Shown: piece by piece, positions 1 through 8,743 of the stretch | How positions within the stretch are numbered: position 1 is the stretch's first letter | Layout: every line of letters starts with the position of its first letter | Assembly: GCF_025144465.1 (NCBI RefSeq) | Contig: NZ_CP083553.1 | Coordinates: forward strand, 82,501 to 146,500 | Length of the DNA stretch: 64,000 bases | DNA from: Leisingera sp. S132 | Lineage (GTDB): Bacteria; Pseudomonadota; Alphaproteobacteria; Rhodobacterales; Rhodobacteraceae | Reading direction: 5' to 3' | Position numbers and translations under genes: made by a program | Notes under the pieces: generated by a model | Seen by the model: the letters and a program-made list of their open reading frames with translations, nothing else | What the model was told of the DNA's origin: nothing | The model's database searches: none

Positions 1-1541
<1,541 letters not shown>

Positions 1542-1759
1542 GATCCAGTAACAGACAGTGTTACACGGAACCAAATAAGCAAACACATCCCAAAACGCAA
1601 AACTTGGACTGTTGATTGTAACCGACGCAGGTTGTTGTGCCTGCCGCTACCCGGCGGTGACACAGCAACCGGGCGGCAACGCGCATTTGCTGAAGCAAAT
1701 ACGCTGCCTGCCGCTCGCCAGCCTTGCTCCGCAAGGCCGTCGGAGTTGGATTTTTCTTG
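1542..1759 (+). other. 23S-5S internal transcribed spacer
   Basis: A 218-base spacer between 23S and 5S rRNA. It contains a hairpin (CGCATTTGCT GAAG CAAATACG, near 1680-1702) that could be part of a processing structure. No tRNA or open reading frame of interest is seen. Confidence 0.7.
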
Positions 1760-1877
1760 GTTTGGTGGCTACAGCACAAGTGAAACACCCGGTCCCATCC
1801 CGAACCCGGAAGTTAAGCACTGTCGCGCCGATGGTACTTGGGCTCAAGCCCTGGGAGAGTAGGTCACCGCCAAACCT
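1760..1877 (+). rRNA. rrf: 5S ribosomal RNA
   Basis: The terminal helix strands GTTTGGTGG and CCGCCAAACC pair, and the interior carries the conserved CCCATCCCGAACCCGGAAGTTAAG-type loop B/C region and the GGGAGAGTAGGTC 3' arm. Length of about 118 bases is normal. It lies between 23S and tRNA-fMet on the same strand. Confidence 0.95.
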
Positions 1878-1920
1878 AGTAAAATCCAAACATCTCTCTA
1901 AACGATACAAAAAAACCTGA

Positions 1921-1997
<77 letters not shown>

Positions 1998-2506
1998 AAA
2001 ACATCAAATTATTACAATGCTTTACACTCCGAAGTCGCGGGGCTTCTTGCGTTTGCACCTGCGGCTCTGGAACCACTACGGAAGCAAGTGGAGCGGATTG
2101 GAGCCGTGGCGAAACCGCCACAGAGCCCCCAAGTGATTTTGCCCCGCCCAGCCATAAAAAGCCGGGGAAGGGAAACGCTGCACTATTGCTTCGGCATCCG
2201 GTCCGAACGGTGGTTGTGTGAAAAAGCCCAACTGATCCTCGCCTATCGCTGGTGCTGCCGCTCAGCTTGCGGACCTGAGGGCGATCTTGGCGTAGACCGG
2301 CTGCAGAGGAGCAAGGAAGCAGGTGATGTGCGGAACGTATTGCCTGCGCCTTTGATCAACTGACGGGTTTTGGCCACGGTGGAGGCTGCCCGTGCCGCCA
2401 AAAGCGCCACCGCCGGAGCCGCCCCGGCACCGGTTGCCAAAGTGTCAATTAGTGGGCAAATCAGGCGCTCGATGCTCTTCTGGCAGACCGCAGCACATCG
2501 GAGTTT
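1998..2506. other. Gene-poor junction between rrn operon and island, with relics
   Basis: About 500 bases with no intact gene. Base composition and reading frames are mixed. Two decayed coding fragments can be recognised, listed separately: a transposase piece near 2178-2262 and a possible porin piece near 2370-2500. This is the left boundary of the accessory island. Confidence 0.5.
2178..2262 (+). pseudogene. Transposase fragment (IS5/IS1182-like)
   Basis: Translated on the + strand this reads GIRSERWLCEKAQLILAYRW, which matches from memory the N-terminal signature of IS5/IS1182-type transposases (GIRSERxLxExxxxNLxxRWF). The flanking residues do not continue the family and there is no complete frame, so it is a short remnant of a deleted element. 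A chance match is possible. Confidence 0.4.
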
Positions 2507-2516
2507 CTATATATAG
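2370..2516 (+). pseudogene. Possible porin N-terminal fragment
   Basis: The + frame has an Ala-rich run then VAKVSISGQIRRSMLFW. From memory this resembles the first beta strand of some alphaproteobacterial porins (xSISGQxNRxxLFW). There is no start or signal peptide and the frame stops at 2514. It overlaps the 3' end of the opposing small gene. The call rests on one short motif. Confidence 0.25.
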
Positions 2517-2845
2517 TCAGGATGTATATAGTCTTTCCAGTCCGGCTCCTTTCCATCTTTGTATACGTAGTCGTATACTGCGTCCATGTACTGGTAGATT
2601 GCTTTTTCGGATTTCATGTAGAGGCCGTTGGTGGCGTTGTCGAAGTGATCCACATTCATGTAACGGCGCTTAAGGAAATCTTCGAATGCCGCGCGGTCTT
2701 GATGCATTCCCTCAACGGCTAAATCATTTGCTTCACCAGATTGGAAACGTTGAAAACGTTTTCTAAACCCGCTTGGGCTGCCTATGCTTGGGTTTATAAA
2801 AAGTGTAATCAGGCCGTTCATCTTTCGTTCCGGGTGGCTATTCAT
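2507..2845 (-). CDS. Small hypothetical protein, candidate immunity protein
   Basis: A 112-residue protein, or 104 if it starts at the second Met with GGAACGAAAG just upstream. No family is recognised. Its C-terminal part (YQYMDAVYDYVYKDGKEPD) resembles that of the gene before it (FFESVYKYLFKNGSEPDIDN), so the two look like diverged tandem copies. It starts five bases after that gene's stop. The region is visibly lower in GC than the chromosome. Position directly behind a toxin C-terminus, small size and acidic character suggest an immunity role; this is inference. Confidence 0.6.
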   Translation of the reverse strand: MNSHPERKMNGLITLFINPSIGSPSGFRKRFQRFQSGEANDLAVEGMHQDRAAFEDFLKRRYMNVDHFDNATNGLYMKSEKAIYQYMDAVYDYVYKDGKEPDWKDYIHPDYI

Positions 2846-2850
2846 TCATT

Positions 2851-3150
2851 TCAACCTGTGTAGTTGTCAATATCTGGCTCGGATCCATTTTTGAATAAGT
2901 ATTTGTATACGGATTCGAAAAAATCAGCGGCCTGCTGATCATTTTGAAACCCCATGTCGCTAGTTAGGTTGTTCATTAGTTCGCAGTCTGCTGTTTGTTT
3001 TTTTATTATTTCCTCCATATCCTTCCGAAGGGAGGCAACTGATTCTTCATTGAGGTTGTTCTTGTATTCGAGCCCATACTCTGGATAATAGGAGTTGCCT
3101 CCCCACCAGATAAATACATTGGCGAGAGTATCTGACACTTCTGTCTTCAT
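2851..3150 (-). CDS. Small hypothetical protein, candidate immunity protein
   Basis: A 99-residue acidic protein with no recognised family. It begins 17 bases after the stop of the toxin remnant at 3168-3383 and is followed at once by a related gene, with which it shares a C-terminal Y-x-Y-(x)5-G-x-EPD pattern. Low GC, AT-rich codons and its place behind a toxin tail fit the toxin-immunity order of polymorphic toxin loci. A specific immunity function is inferred from context only. Confidence 0.65.
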   Translation of the reverse strand: MKTEVSDTLANVFIWWGGNSYYPEYGLEYKNNLNEESVASLRKDMEEIIKKQTADCELMNNLTSDMGFQNDQQAADFFESVYKYLFKNGSEPDIDNYTG

Positions 3151-3167
3151 GTGGTCACTCAGTTTAA

Positions 3168-3383
3168 CTACGGATCGGGATACATAGTGAGAAGCTTAGG
3201 TGTTCCATTCGCGTCTTTCCGAAATATTGCGAATATTTTTGTGTTTGAGTTGAATGGGGTGGGCTCATAATCGACGGAAGGTCCCGGAAGTCCATTGGTA
3301 GTAGAGTATCCTTTAATTCGCGTCTGAAAATTAGGCCGAAGATATCGACTGCCCGCAGCGTTATCTTCTTTGATGGCTCTGAT
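3168..3383 (-). pseudogene. C-terminal remnant of a polymorphic toxin, cut by IS
   Basis: About 71 codons upstream of two small genes read into the IS end; the frame continues artificially into the IS. The surviving tail ends KIFAIFRKDANGTPKLLTMYP-DP, the kind of short beta-strand ending seen in small RNase-like toxin domains of secreted polymorphic toxins, where a basic strand is followed by a T-x-YP strand. The N-terminal delivery part is absent. It is low in GC, like the two genes behind it. The toxin class (BECR-type RNase?) is a guess from the pattern. Confidence 0.5.
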
Positions 3384-4434
3384 GGACTCTGTTGCGCAAA
3401 TCGGTTGAGGGCCAAGGTTCCCCTTTCCCCAGACGGACTTATCCCACTGCCTCTGTGACGGGTATGCCAAGCGCGGTGAATCCGTTCATGACCGCAACAC
3501 GGAGCTGAAGCTCGGCAACCTGACGTCCAGGATCCCGTGCCATCAGTCTTTGTCCCAGCAGTTTCATGCAGTGCATCTTGGTTTCGGCACGACTTCGGCG
3601 GTGGTATCCACTCCATTTCCGCCAAAGCGCTCGGCCAAGGTATTTCGACGCCCGCAGCGCTTCGTTGCGCGCAATCGCGCCTGCGGTGTCGGGTTTCCAG
3701 GGCTTGGCGTTCTTGCGGGGCGGGACGACGGCATTGGCACCTCGGTTGGCGATGGCATCGTGGCACTTGCGCGTATCGTAGGCGCCATCTGCCGTGACAC
3801 TGCCGATCTCCTGCTCGGGCGGGATCTGATTAAGCAGTTCCGGCAGCATGGGCGCATCACCAATGTTGCTACTGGTGAACTCGACTGCCCGGATTTCCAG
3901 TGTCTTTTCGTCGATACCGAGGTGAACCTTGCGCCACACGCGGCGTTTCGAGCCACCGTGCTTGCGCGCATTCCACTCGCCTTCGCCCTCTACCTTTATC
4001 CCAGTGCTGTCGATCAGCAGGTGTAGCGGCCCCTCAGAACCACGATACGGGATGTTCACGGCGAGAGACTTCTGGCGGCGTGAAAGCGTGCTAAAATCCG
4101 GTACCGACCAGTCCAATCCACTCAATCGCAGGAGACTTTCCACGAAGCCGGTCGTCTGCCTGAGCGCCATACGGAACAGCACCTTCATCGTCAGGCAGGT
4201 CTTGATCGCGGCGTCGCTATAGATGGGCTGTCGGCCTCTCTTGCCGGTCGGCCGGGCCTCCCACGTCATCTCGGGATCGAACCAGATCGTCAGAGAGCCA
4301 CGACGCTTCAGCGCTTCGTTATAGGCCCGCCAGTTCTTGATCTTGTAGGTCGGGGGTGTTGGTCTGCTCATGCCCTCCAGCTATCACGCTGGATTCATGA
4401 GATGAATCCCTCACCCGATTTGCGCAACAGAGCC
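3384..4434 (-). mobile_element. IS5-family (IS903-like) insertion sequence, copy 1
   Basis: A 1051-base element present again at 8744-9794. Ends are imperfect inverted repeats: GGACTCTGTTGCGCAAATCGG on the left against GGCTCTGTTGCGCAAATCGG on the right, the left having one extra A in both copies. The limits were set by where the two copies stop matching. I see only two base differences between the copies (3445/8805 and 3541/8901). The flanks show no target-site duplication. It truncates the toxin gene on its left. Confidence 0.93.
3439..4371 (-). CDS. IS5-family transposase (copy 1)
   Basis: A 310-residue DDE transposase. Catalytic residues are visible as D121 (LLIDSTGIK), D195 (VTADGAYD) and E263 (RRSRAETKMH), in the order and spacing of the IS903 group, whose members are about 307 residues. 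The frame is intact, so it is probably active. It fills the element, reading on the minus strand. It differs from copy 2 by one residue (Met instead of Ile in the QRLMARD segment). Function: cut-and-paste transposition of its own element. Confidence 0.95.
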   Translation of the reverse strand: MSRPTPPTYKIKNWRAYNEALKRRGSLTIWFDPEMTWEARPTGKRGRQPIYSDAAIKTCLTMKVLFRMALRQTTGFVESLLRLSGLDWSVPDFSTLSRRQKSLAVNIPYRGSEGPLHLLIDSTGIKVEGEGEWNARKHGGSKRRVWRKVHLGIDEKTLEIRAVEFTSSNIGDAPMLPELLNQIPPEQEIGSVTADGAYDTRKCHDAIANRGANAVVPPRKNAKPWKPDTAGAIARNEALRASKYLGRALWRKWSGYHRRSRAETKMHCMKLLGQRLMARDPGRQVAELQLRVAVMNGFTALGIPVTEAVG

Positions 4435-4640
4435 GCAGCGGACAAGACAAGGAGGCAATCCGCTGTGTGCGTTGCATCGCACTTGAGGGCGGCTGTTCAC
4501 GGCAAAGTTGCAATACTGCACTGGCGGGCGGTGCCGGTCCAGGCCATTGGGCATCTTGCAAGATCAGGAGATGCTCAATACCAGTAGAGCCATTGCTTTG
4601 ATTTATTTATGACAGGTTTCTGACGTTGCGCACGAGCGGG

Positions 4641-5714
4641 ATGGACGGCGATTGGGGGCAGCCAGCTGGCGCTCCTGACAATCAGCCGGTATTGCAGTTG
4701 GAGTTCGGCACACTTGCGGAGGTTGAGCCGCTTGGCACCCAGTTCGGTGCGGACCAGCCCAAGACGGTACCGGATATTCTGCACCCGGCAATCTTCGGCC
4801 AGCCCGGCTTGGGCGATGAGCCGGAGGGCAAGCGGCGCTTAAACACTTATGCACTCCTTGATGCGGCGAAGGTGCCTGCACTGCTTGAGCTTCTGGAGAC
4901 ATCAGGGCTGGAACACCGCTGCCTGTTCAAGGGCACGGCCTATGACGAGCTGAAAGAGGCAGCCCCTTGGATCGTGCGCCTTGAAGAGGGCAACAGCTTC
5001 ACCCGCAGCCTGTTCACGCACTCTGATGCGCCCTGGCACCTTTGGGATGCGGAGCCGGGCCTGTATCTGCGCTCCCGCGGGACACTGGAACAGATGTGGC
5101 AGCAGCTGCGGAAGTTCACCCGTGTCCGGGACGAAAACGGGAAGTGGTTTTATTTCCGGTTTTGGGAGGCAGACTGTCTGATTAACTACCTAGGCTTTGC
5201 CGAAACACATGGCCAAAGCGATTTTCGGCCTCTGTTCGGGTTTGATCCGATGGAACCGTCCGCCCCCCTTGTGCACAGTTATATCAGCAGGCACCGGGAC
5301 AAGGCGCGGGTTTGTTCGGTTGTCAACATGACGGGGCACAACGCGGAGATCCGGGCTGATATTGACATGCCGGTTCTGCGGTTTCTGGCCCTGAGGAGCC
5401 ATGCATTCAACTTCGCCGAAAGCTATTTTGCAGGACAAAGCCTTGGCCCGCAGGCGCTGCAGCAGGCAAAAGATTTCTCTGCGGCGATTGTCCAGAAATA
5501 CTACCGGCACGGCTTCAAGAGCAGATACCACCTTGGGAGCTTTGCCTATTGGGCATTGGCGCTGAACGGGGATTTCGAGACCCGGACGCCCAGCATGCAA
5601 AACCACATTCAACGCTCAGACATTAACCCCAATGACAGGTTCGTGCTTATGGCGCGCGAGATGAAACATGTCTTTGGCTCCAAAATCAGGAATTACCGCG
5701 GTCATGGAAGCTGA
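4641..5714 (+). CDS. DUF4123 protein, type VI secretion effector adaptor
   Basis: About 357 residues from the ATG at 4641; an upstream TTG at 4626 is also in frame, and the true start is uncertain because an IS end lies 200 bases upstream. The central part has the DUF4123 pattern: YALLDAAKVPALLELLETSG, then RCLFKGTAYDELKEAAPWIV, then LRSRGTLEQMWQQLRKFTRV and FYFRFWEADCL. DUF4123 proteins (Tap-1/TEC) load effectors onto VgrG for type VI secretion. It overlaps the effector gene by 11 bases from that gene's likely start, so the two are probably translationally coupled. No vgrG or T6SS structural gene is in the window. Confidence 0.85.
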   Translation: MDGDWGQPAGAPDNQPVLQLEFGTLAEVEPLGTQFGADQPKTVPDILHPAIFGQPGLGDEPEGKRRLNTYALLDAAKVPALLELLETSGLEHRCLFKGTAYDELKEAAPWIVRLEEGNSFTRSLFTHSDAPWHLWDAEPGLYLRSRGTLEQMWQQLRKFTRVRDENGKWFYFRFWEADCLINYLGFAETHGQSDFRPLFGFDPMEPSAPLVHSYISRHRDKARVCSVVNMTGHNAEIRADIDMPVLRFLALRSHAFNFAESYFAGQSLGPQALQQAKDFSAAIVQKYYRHGFKSRYHLGSFAYWALALNGDFETRTPSMQNHIQRSDINPNDRFVLMAREMKHVFGSKIRNYRGHGS

Positions 5715-7581
5715 ATTTTATTTGCCGAATGATGATTGCGCGAATGGTGCATCCTGCCCCGGCGAGGGCGTGTTCATTCCTCAGCAAATCGGCAACACGG
5801 CACTGGATGCACTGTTTGCCGGGTCGGACGCGGATGTTCAGGCGGATCTTGGGCTGGCCAATGTGGACAGCTACCCGCTGACCGATGAGGTGTTCCCGGT
5901 CATCCTGGACGCGGCGCTGCTGACGCTGGACGGGCTGATGGACTGTTTTGCGCGCAAATACCCGGAGCGCGCGCAGCTGCTGAACGCGCTGATCGAAACC
6001 CAGGGCTACCGCATCACATTTGAGGAAAACCCGACCGCCGCCGAAGCCGAGCTGGAGACCTGGCTGCAAAACTATGGCGCGATGGTCAGGCGTCAGACCC
6101 GCAATGCCGCCACCAACGAGGATTACGCGCTGCTCAACGAAATGCGCGACGCCTATGCCCGGGAGCAGCGCCGCCTGAATGCCATGCGGCATTGGCATTT
6201 CGCCCCGGGAGAGATCTACCTGAGCACCCGGATCAACCGCAACATCGACGTGAACAACTTCCTCCTCGGCGATGATGAGGACCTGATCAACCGCGCCGCC
6301 ACCAACGAAGAAGGCGCGGATTGGCTGAATGCGGTGATGGGCGACTGGATGGTGCGCTCAGGTATCCCCGGCGCTACACGTGATGAGGAATTCACCGACA
6401 GTTTCAGTTCCCGCATCACCTGGGGCACGTTGAATGTGGTGTTTGGCGCCGCCGAGGTGATTGGCGGTGTGGCCCTGACCGTCGGCACTTTGGGCTGGGG
6501 CACCGTCGCGGGCGGCGCGCTTTCCATTGCCGGGTTTGAGGCGATCACCCAGGGCATCGATATGTGGCGGACGCCCGTTGAGTCCTCGCACAGTGCGGGC
6601 TGGCTCGGCGACGGCGCCTTTGCCATGATGAACGAATTCGGCGTGCTGGAGCAGAACGATCAGACCTCGTTCAACCGCTATTGGTCCTTTGCCATGCTGG
6701 GGCTGAGCCTGGGCGGGGCTGGCGTTCTGGGCTTTGCAGGCGATGTGGTCCAGGCCAACCGCGCCGGGATGGCGGCCCGCAATCTGGATTTCGTGGCCGA
6801 AGCCCCGGCCCGCGCCCTTGCAACAGCGCGGCAGGCCATTGTCGGCGTCAAAAACGCCCGCTTCGGCCAGCTGACCGTCAGCTACGCACCGCTGCCCTCG
6901 GGCCGCATTGCCATGAACGTCCAAGGCGTCGGCCGCATCGTCGCCCCCCATTGGGAAAGCCTGACACGCCTCAGGCTCAGGATGAACACGACAAAAAGGG
7001 AGTTTGTTCAGGAACGGGCCAGCAAACTGCAAGCTGGCGAGGCCGGTCTGATCGCCCTGCGAGGGGGAGTATTAAACCTTAATGATGCTAAGCAGTTAGT
7101 GTACCAAACTGCGGCGCATATGGGGATGAGTCAACGCATGACTGATCAGCTCATATCGGCAATCAGTTTTGGCGGACGAACTAGCAGCTTCAACGCGCGT
7201 GGTGCTTTGCGAGTCGCAACCGATATCGGGTATGCTCGAAATCTTGGCCGCCAGCCGATGGTCGACTTCAATGAATTCATCGCTATGAATGAGATCTTCC
7301 ATGAGCTGACCCATGCTCAACGGTTGTCGGCTTGGCTGAGAACTGGTAAATCTCCAGAGGAGTACTGGCGAGTTTTCGGAGCACAATCCCCCCTCAACAA
7401 GGCTGAAGAAGTGAGTGTTGAGCTGGCTGCACGCGAATGGACCGAACAAATAGCAAGGCCACGTATTGCTCAGGAGCAATTGTACGGTTCGTCAGCTGAA
7501 GCCGCGCGTCTTCAACAGCTTTTGAACGAGGCGCTTGACGATTCACGTGCTTACGTCTCTGCAAACGGTGGAATCGAATGA
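5704..7581 (+). CDS. Polymorphic toxin (probable T6SS effector) with C-terminal HExxH metallopeptidase-like domain
   Basis: About 625 residues from ATG 5704, chosen for its 11-base overlap with the adaptor; ATG 5668 adds 12. Residues 1-230 are an unrecognised delivery region, and 240-285 and 325-350 are Gly/Ala-rich hydrophobic segments (VIGGVALTVGTLGWGTVAG). The C-terminal domain, about 455-625, has HELTH at 533-537 with acidic residues E568, E569 and E573 downstream, the layout of a zinc metallopeptidase with a Glu third ligand. GC drops near 7060, so the toxin end appears to have a different origin. The stop overlaps the next gene (ATGA). Likely acts in a rival cell; the target is unknown. 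Confidence 0.8.
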   Translation: MEAEFYLPNDDCANGASCPGEGVFIPQQIGNTALDALFAGSDADVQADLGLANVDSYPLTDEVFPVILDAALLTLDGLMDCFARKYPERAQLLNALIETQGYRITFEENPTAAEAELETWLQNYGAMVRRQTRNAATNEDYALLNEMRDAYAREQRRLNAMRHWHFAPGEIYLSTRINRNIDVNNFLLGDDEDLINRAATNEEGADWLNAVMGDWMVRSGIPGATRDEEFTDSFSSRITWGTLNVVFGAAEVIGGVALTVGTLGWGTVAGGALSIAGFEAITQGIDMWRTPVESSHSAGWLGDGAFAMMNEFGVLEQNDQTSFNRYWSFAMLGLSLGGAGVLGFAGDVVQANRAGMAARNLDFVAEAPARALATARQAIVGVKNARFGQLTVSYAPLPSGRIAMNVQGVGRIVAPHWESLTRLRLRMNTTKREFVQERASKLQAGEAGLIALRGGVLNLNDAKQLVYQTAAHMGMSQRMTDQLISAISFGGRTSSFNARGALRVATDIGYARNLGRQPMVDFNEFIAMNEIFHELTHAQRLSAWLRTGKSPEEYWRVFGAQSPLNKAEEVSVELAAREWTEQIARPRIAQEQLYGSSAEAARLQQLLNEALDDSRAYVSANGGIE

Positions 7582-8006
7582 AACGAAACGCGCCATATTA
7601 CCTGTCTCGGCTAGAAGCCAAAGCAGACTCGTACTTCGAAGAAAATGTGGAGACGCTTTCCGGCGAGGCCTTCCTTGAAGCGTATGATCTTTTCTCGGAA
7701 CAATTTTCTCGGCAGGCGCTTTCTGCCCGCATCGGCGAACACTTGAATGAAGCCGTCGCGATCATCCGGGCGCTTCTGGACGATCCTGAGCCGACAGAAC
7801 CGGAAAAAATCTACGACTTCCTCTGGGTCGATCGCGTGTCCAATCTGATGGGCAAAGGCGAGCTGATGCAGGCCAAACTGACCCGCGCAGAGATGCTCGA
7901 GCGCCTGCACTGGATCACCAGCGAGGAATTCGGGGAGGACCTCGACGAATGGGCCGATTGGATGGCTGCGTTCGAAGCCAACCCGCCTGCCTGGGGATAT
8001 CGTTAA
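7578..8006 (+). CDS. Candidate immunity protein for the metallopeptidase toxin
   Basis: A 142-residue acidic, helix-rich protein without a family I recognise. It overlaps the toxin gene by four bases (ATGA), the tightest coupling in the cassette, as expected for a cognate immunity protein. Acidic clusters (LLDDPEPTEPEKIYDF and SEEFGEDLDEWADW) are prominent. No signal peptide or membrane segment, so it should act in the cytoplasm. Codons in the 5' third are more AT-rich than in the 3' part. Function is inferred from position, size and charge. Confidence 0.7.
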   Translation: MKRNAPYYLSRLEAKADSYFEENVETLSGEAFLEAYDLFSEQFSRQALSARIGEHLNEAVAIIRALLDDPEPTEPEKIYDFLWVDRVSNLMGKGELMQAKLTRAEMLERLHWITSEEFGEDLDEWADWMAAFEANPPAWGYR

Positions 8007-8076
8007 GCGGACCCTCTTGCAGGCCTTGACCCCAAACCAGTTGATTTCTCCCGCCATCCTGCCGGACGCCGTCTAC

Positions 8077-8094
8077 GACAAACCAACGTTTGTC
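8077..8094. repeat. Perfect inverted repeat upstream of serine recombinase
   Basis: GACAAAC CAAC GTTTGTC: seven-base arms around a four-base centre, ending 18 bases before the recombinase ATG and overlapping where its promoter or leader should be. It could be an operator, a crossover subsite or a short hairpin; the sequence does not decide. Confidence 0.4.
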
Positions 8095-8112
8095 GGCTAC
8101 GGAGGGAGCGGA

Positions 8113-8743
8113 ATGGCAGAATATGTTGTCTACTATCGGGTTTCGACGGAACGGCAGGGGCGGTCTGGCCTGGGGCTGGAAGCGCAGCGGGCGATGGTCG
8201 AGCAGTTCCTTCAGCCCACCGACAACGTGATTGCCGAGTTCACCGAAATCCAGTCCGGCAAACGGGACGACCGGGCCGAGCTGTGGAACGCGATCAACCT
8301 CGTCAAGAAAACCCGGTCTAAGCTGCTGATCCCGAAGCTGGACCGGTTCTCCCGGAAGGTGTCTTTCATATCAGGGATCATCGATCAGGGTATCGAGTTG
8401 ACCGTCTGCGAACACCCGAACGTGTCGACCTTCTTCCTGCACCTGCTGGCCTGCTTCGCTGAGGAGGAGCGCCGCCAGATTTCAGAACGCACCAGAGCCG
8501 CGCTCAGAGCCGCCAAGAAACGGGGGACCGTGCTTGGCCGGAACGCCCAGGCCTTAGCGGCTCAACGGCGGTTAGAAAAGCGAGGTTTCTTCGAGACAAT
8601 ACGCCCTGAGTTCGAGCAGGCGGTTGCCGAGGCGGGGTCGCTCTCGGGCGTGGCACGGTTGTTGAATGAGCGGAGGGTGACAACATACAAAGGTGGCCGC
8701 TGGCATCCCCAGACGGTTAAGAATTACGCTGTATTCACGGACG
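8113..8743 (+). pseudogene. Serine recombinase (resolvase/invertase family), 3' end cut by IS
   Basis: Start ATG 8113 has GGAGGGAG just upstream. The N-terminus YYRVSTERQG contains the catalytic Ser, followed by LIPKLDRFSRK and LLACFAEEERRQISERTRAAL, the classical resolvase catalytic domain, about residues 1-145. The rest resembles the helix-turn-helix end (GRNAQAL...VARLLNERRV...GGRWHPQTVKNY). At 8744 the frame enters the second IS and ends 42 codons inside it, so the native C-terminus is lost, though probably only a few residues. It may retain catalysis. Confidence 0.85.

Noticed and set aside
4575-4784. A 69-codon minus-strand frame overlapping the start of the DUF4123 gene
   Set aside because: No family match recalled, no ribosome binding site, and it conflicts with the supported plus-strand gene.
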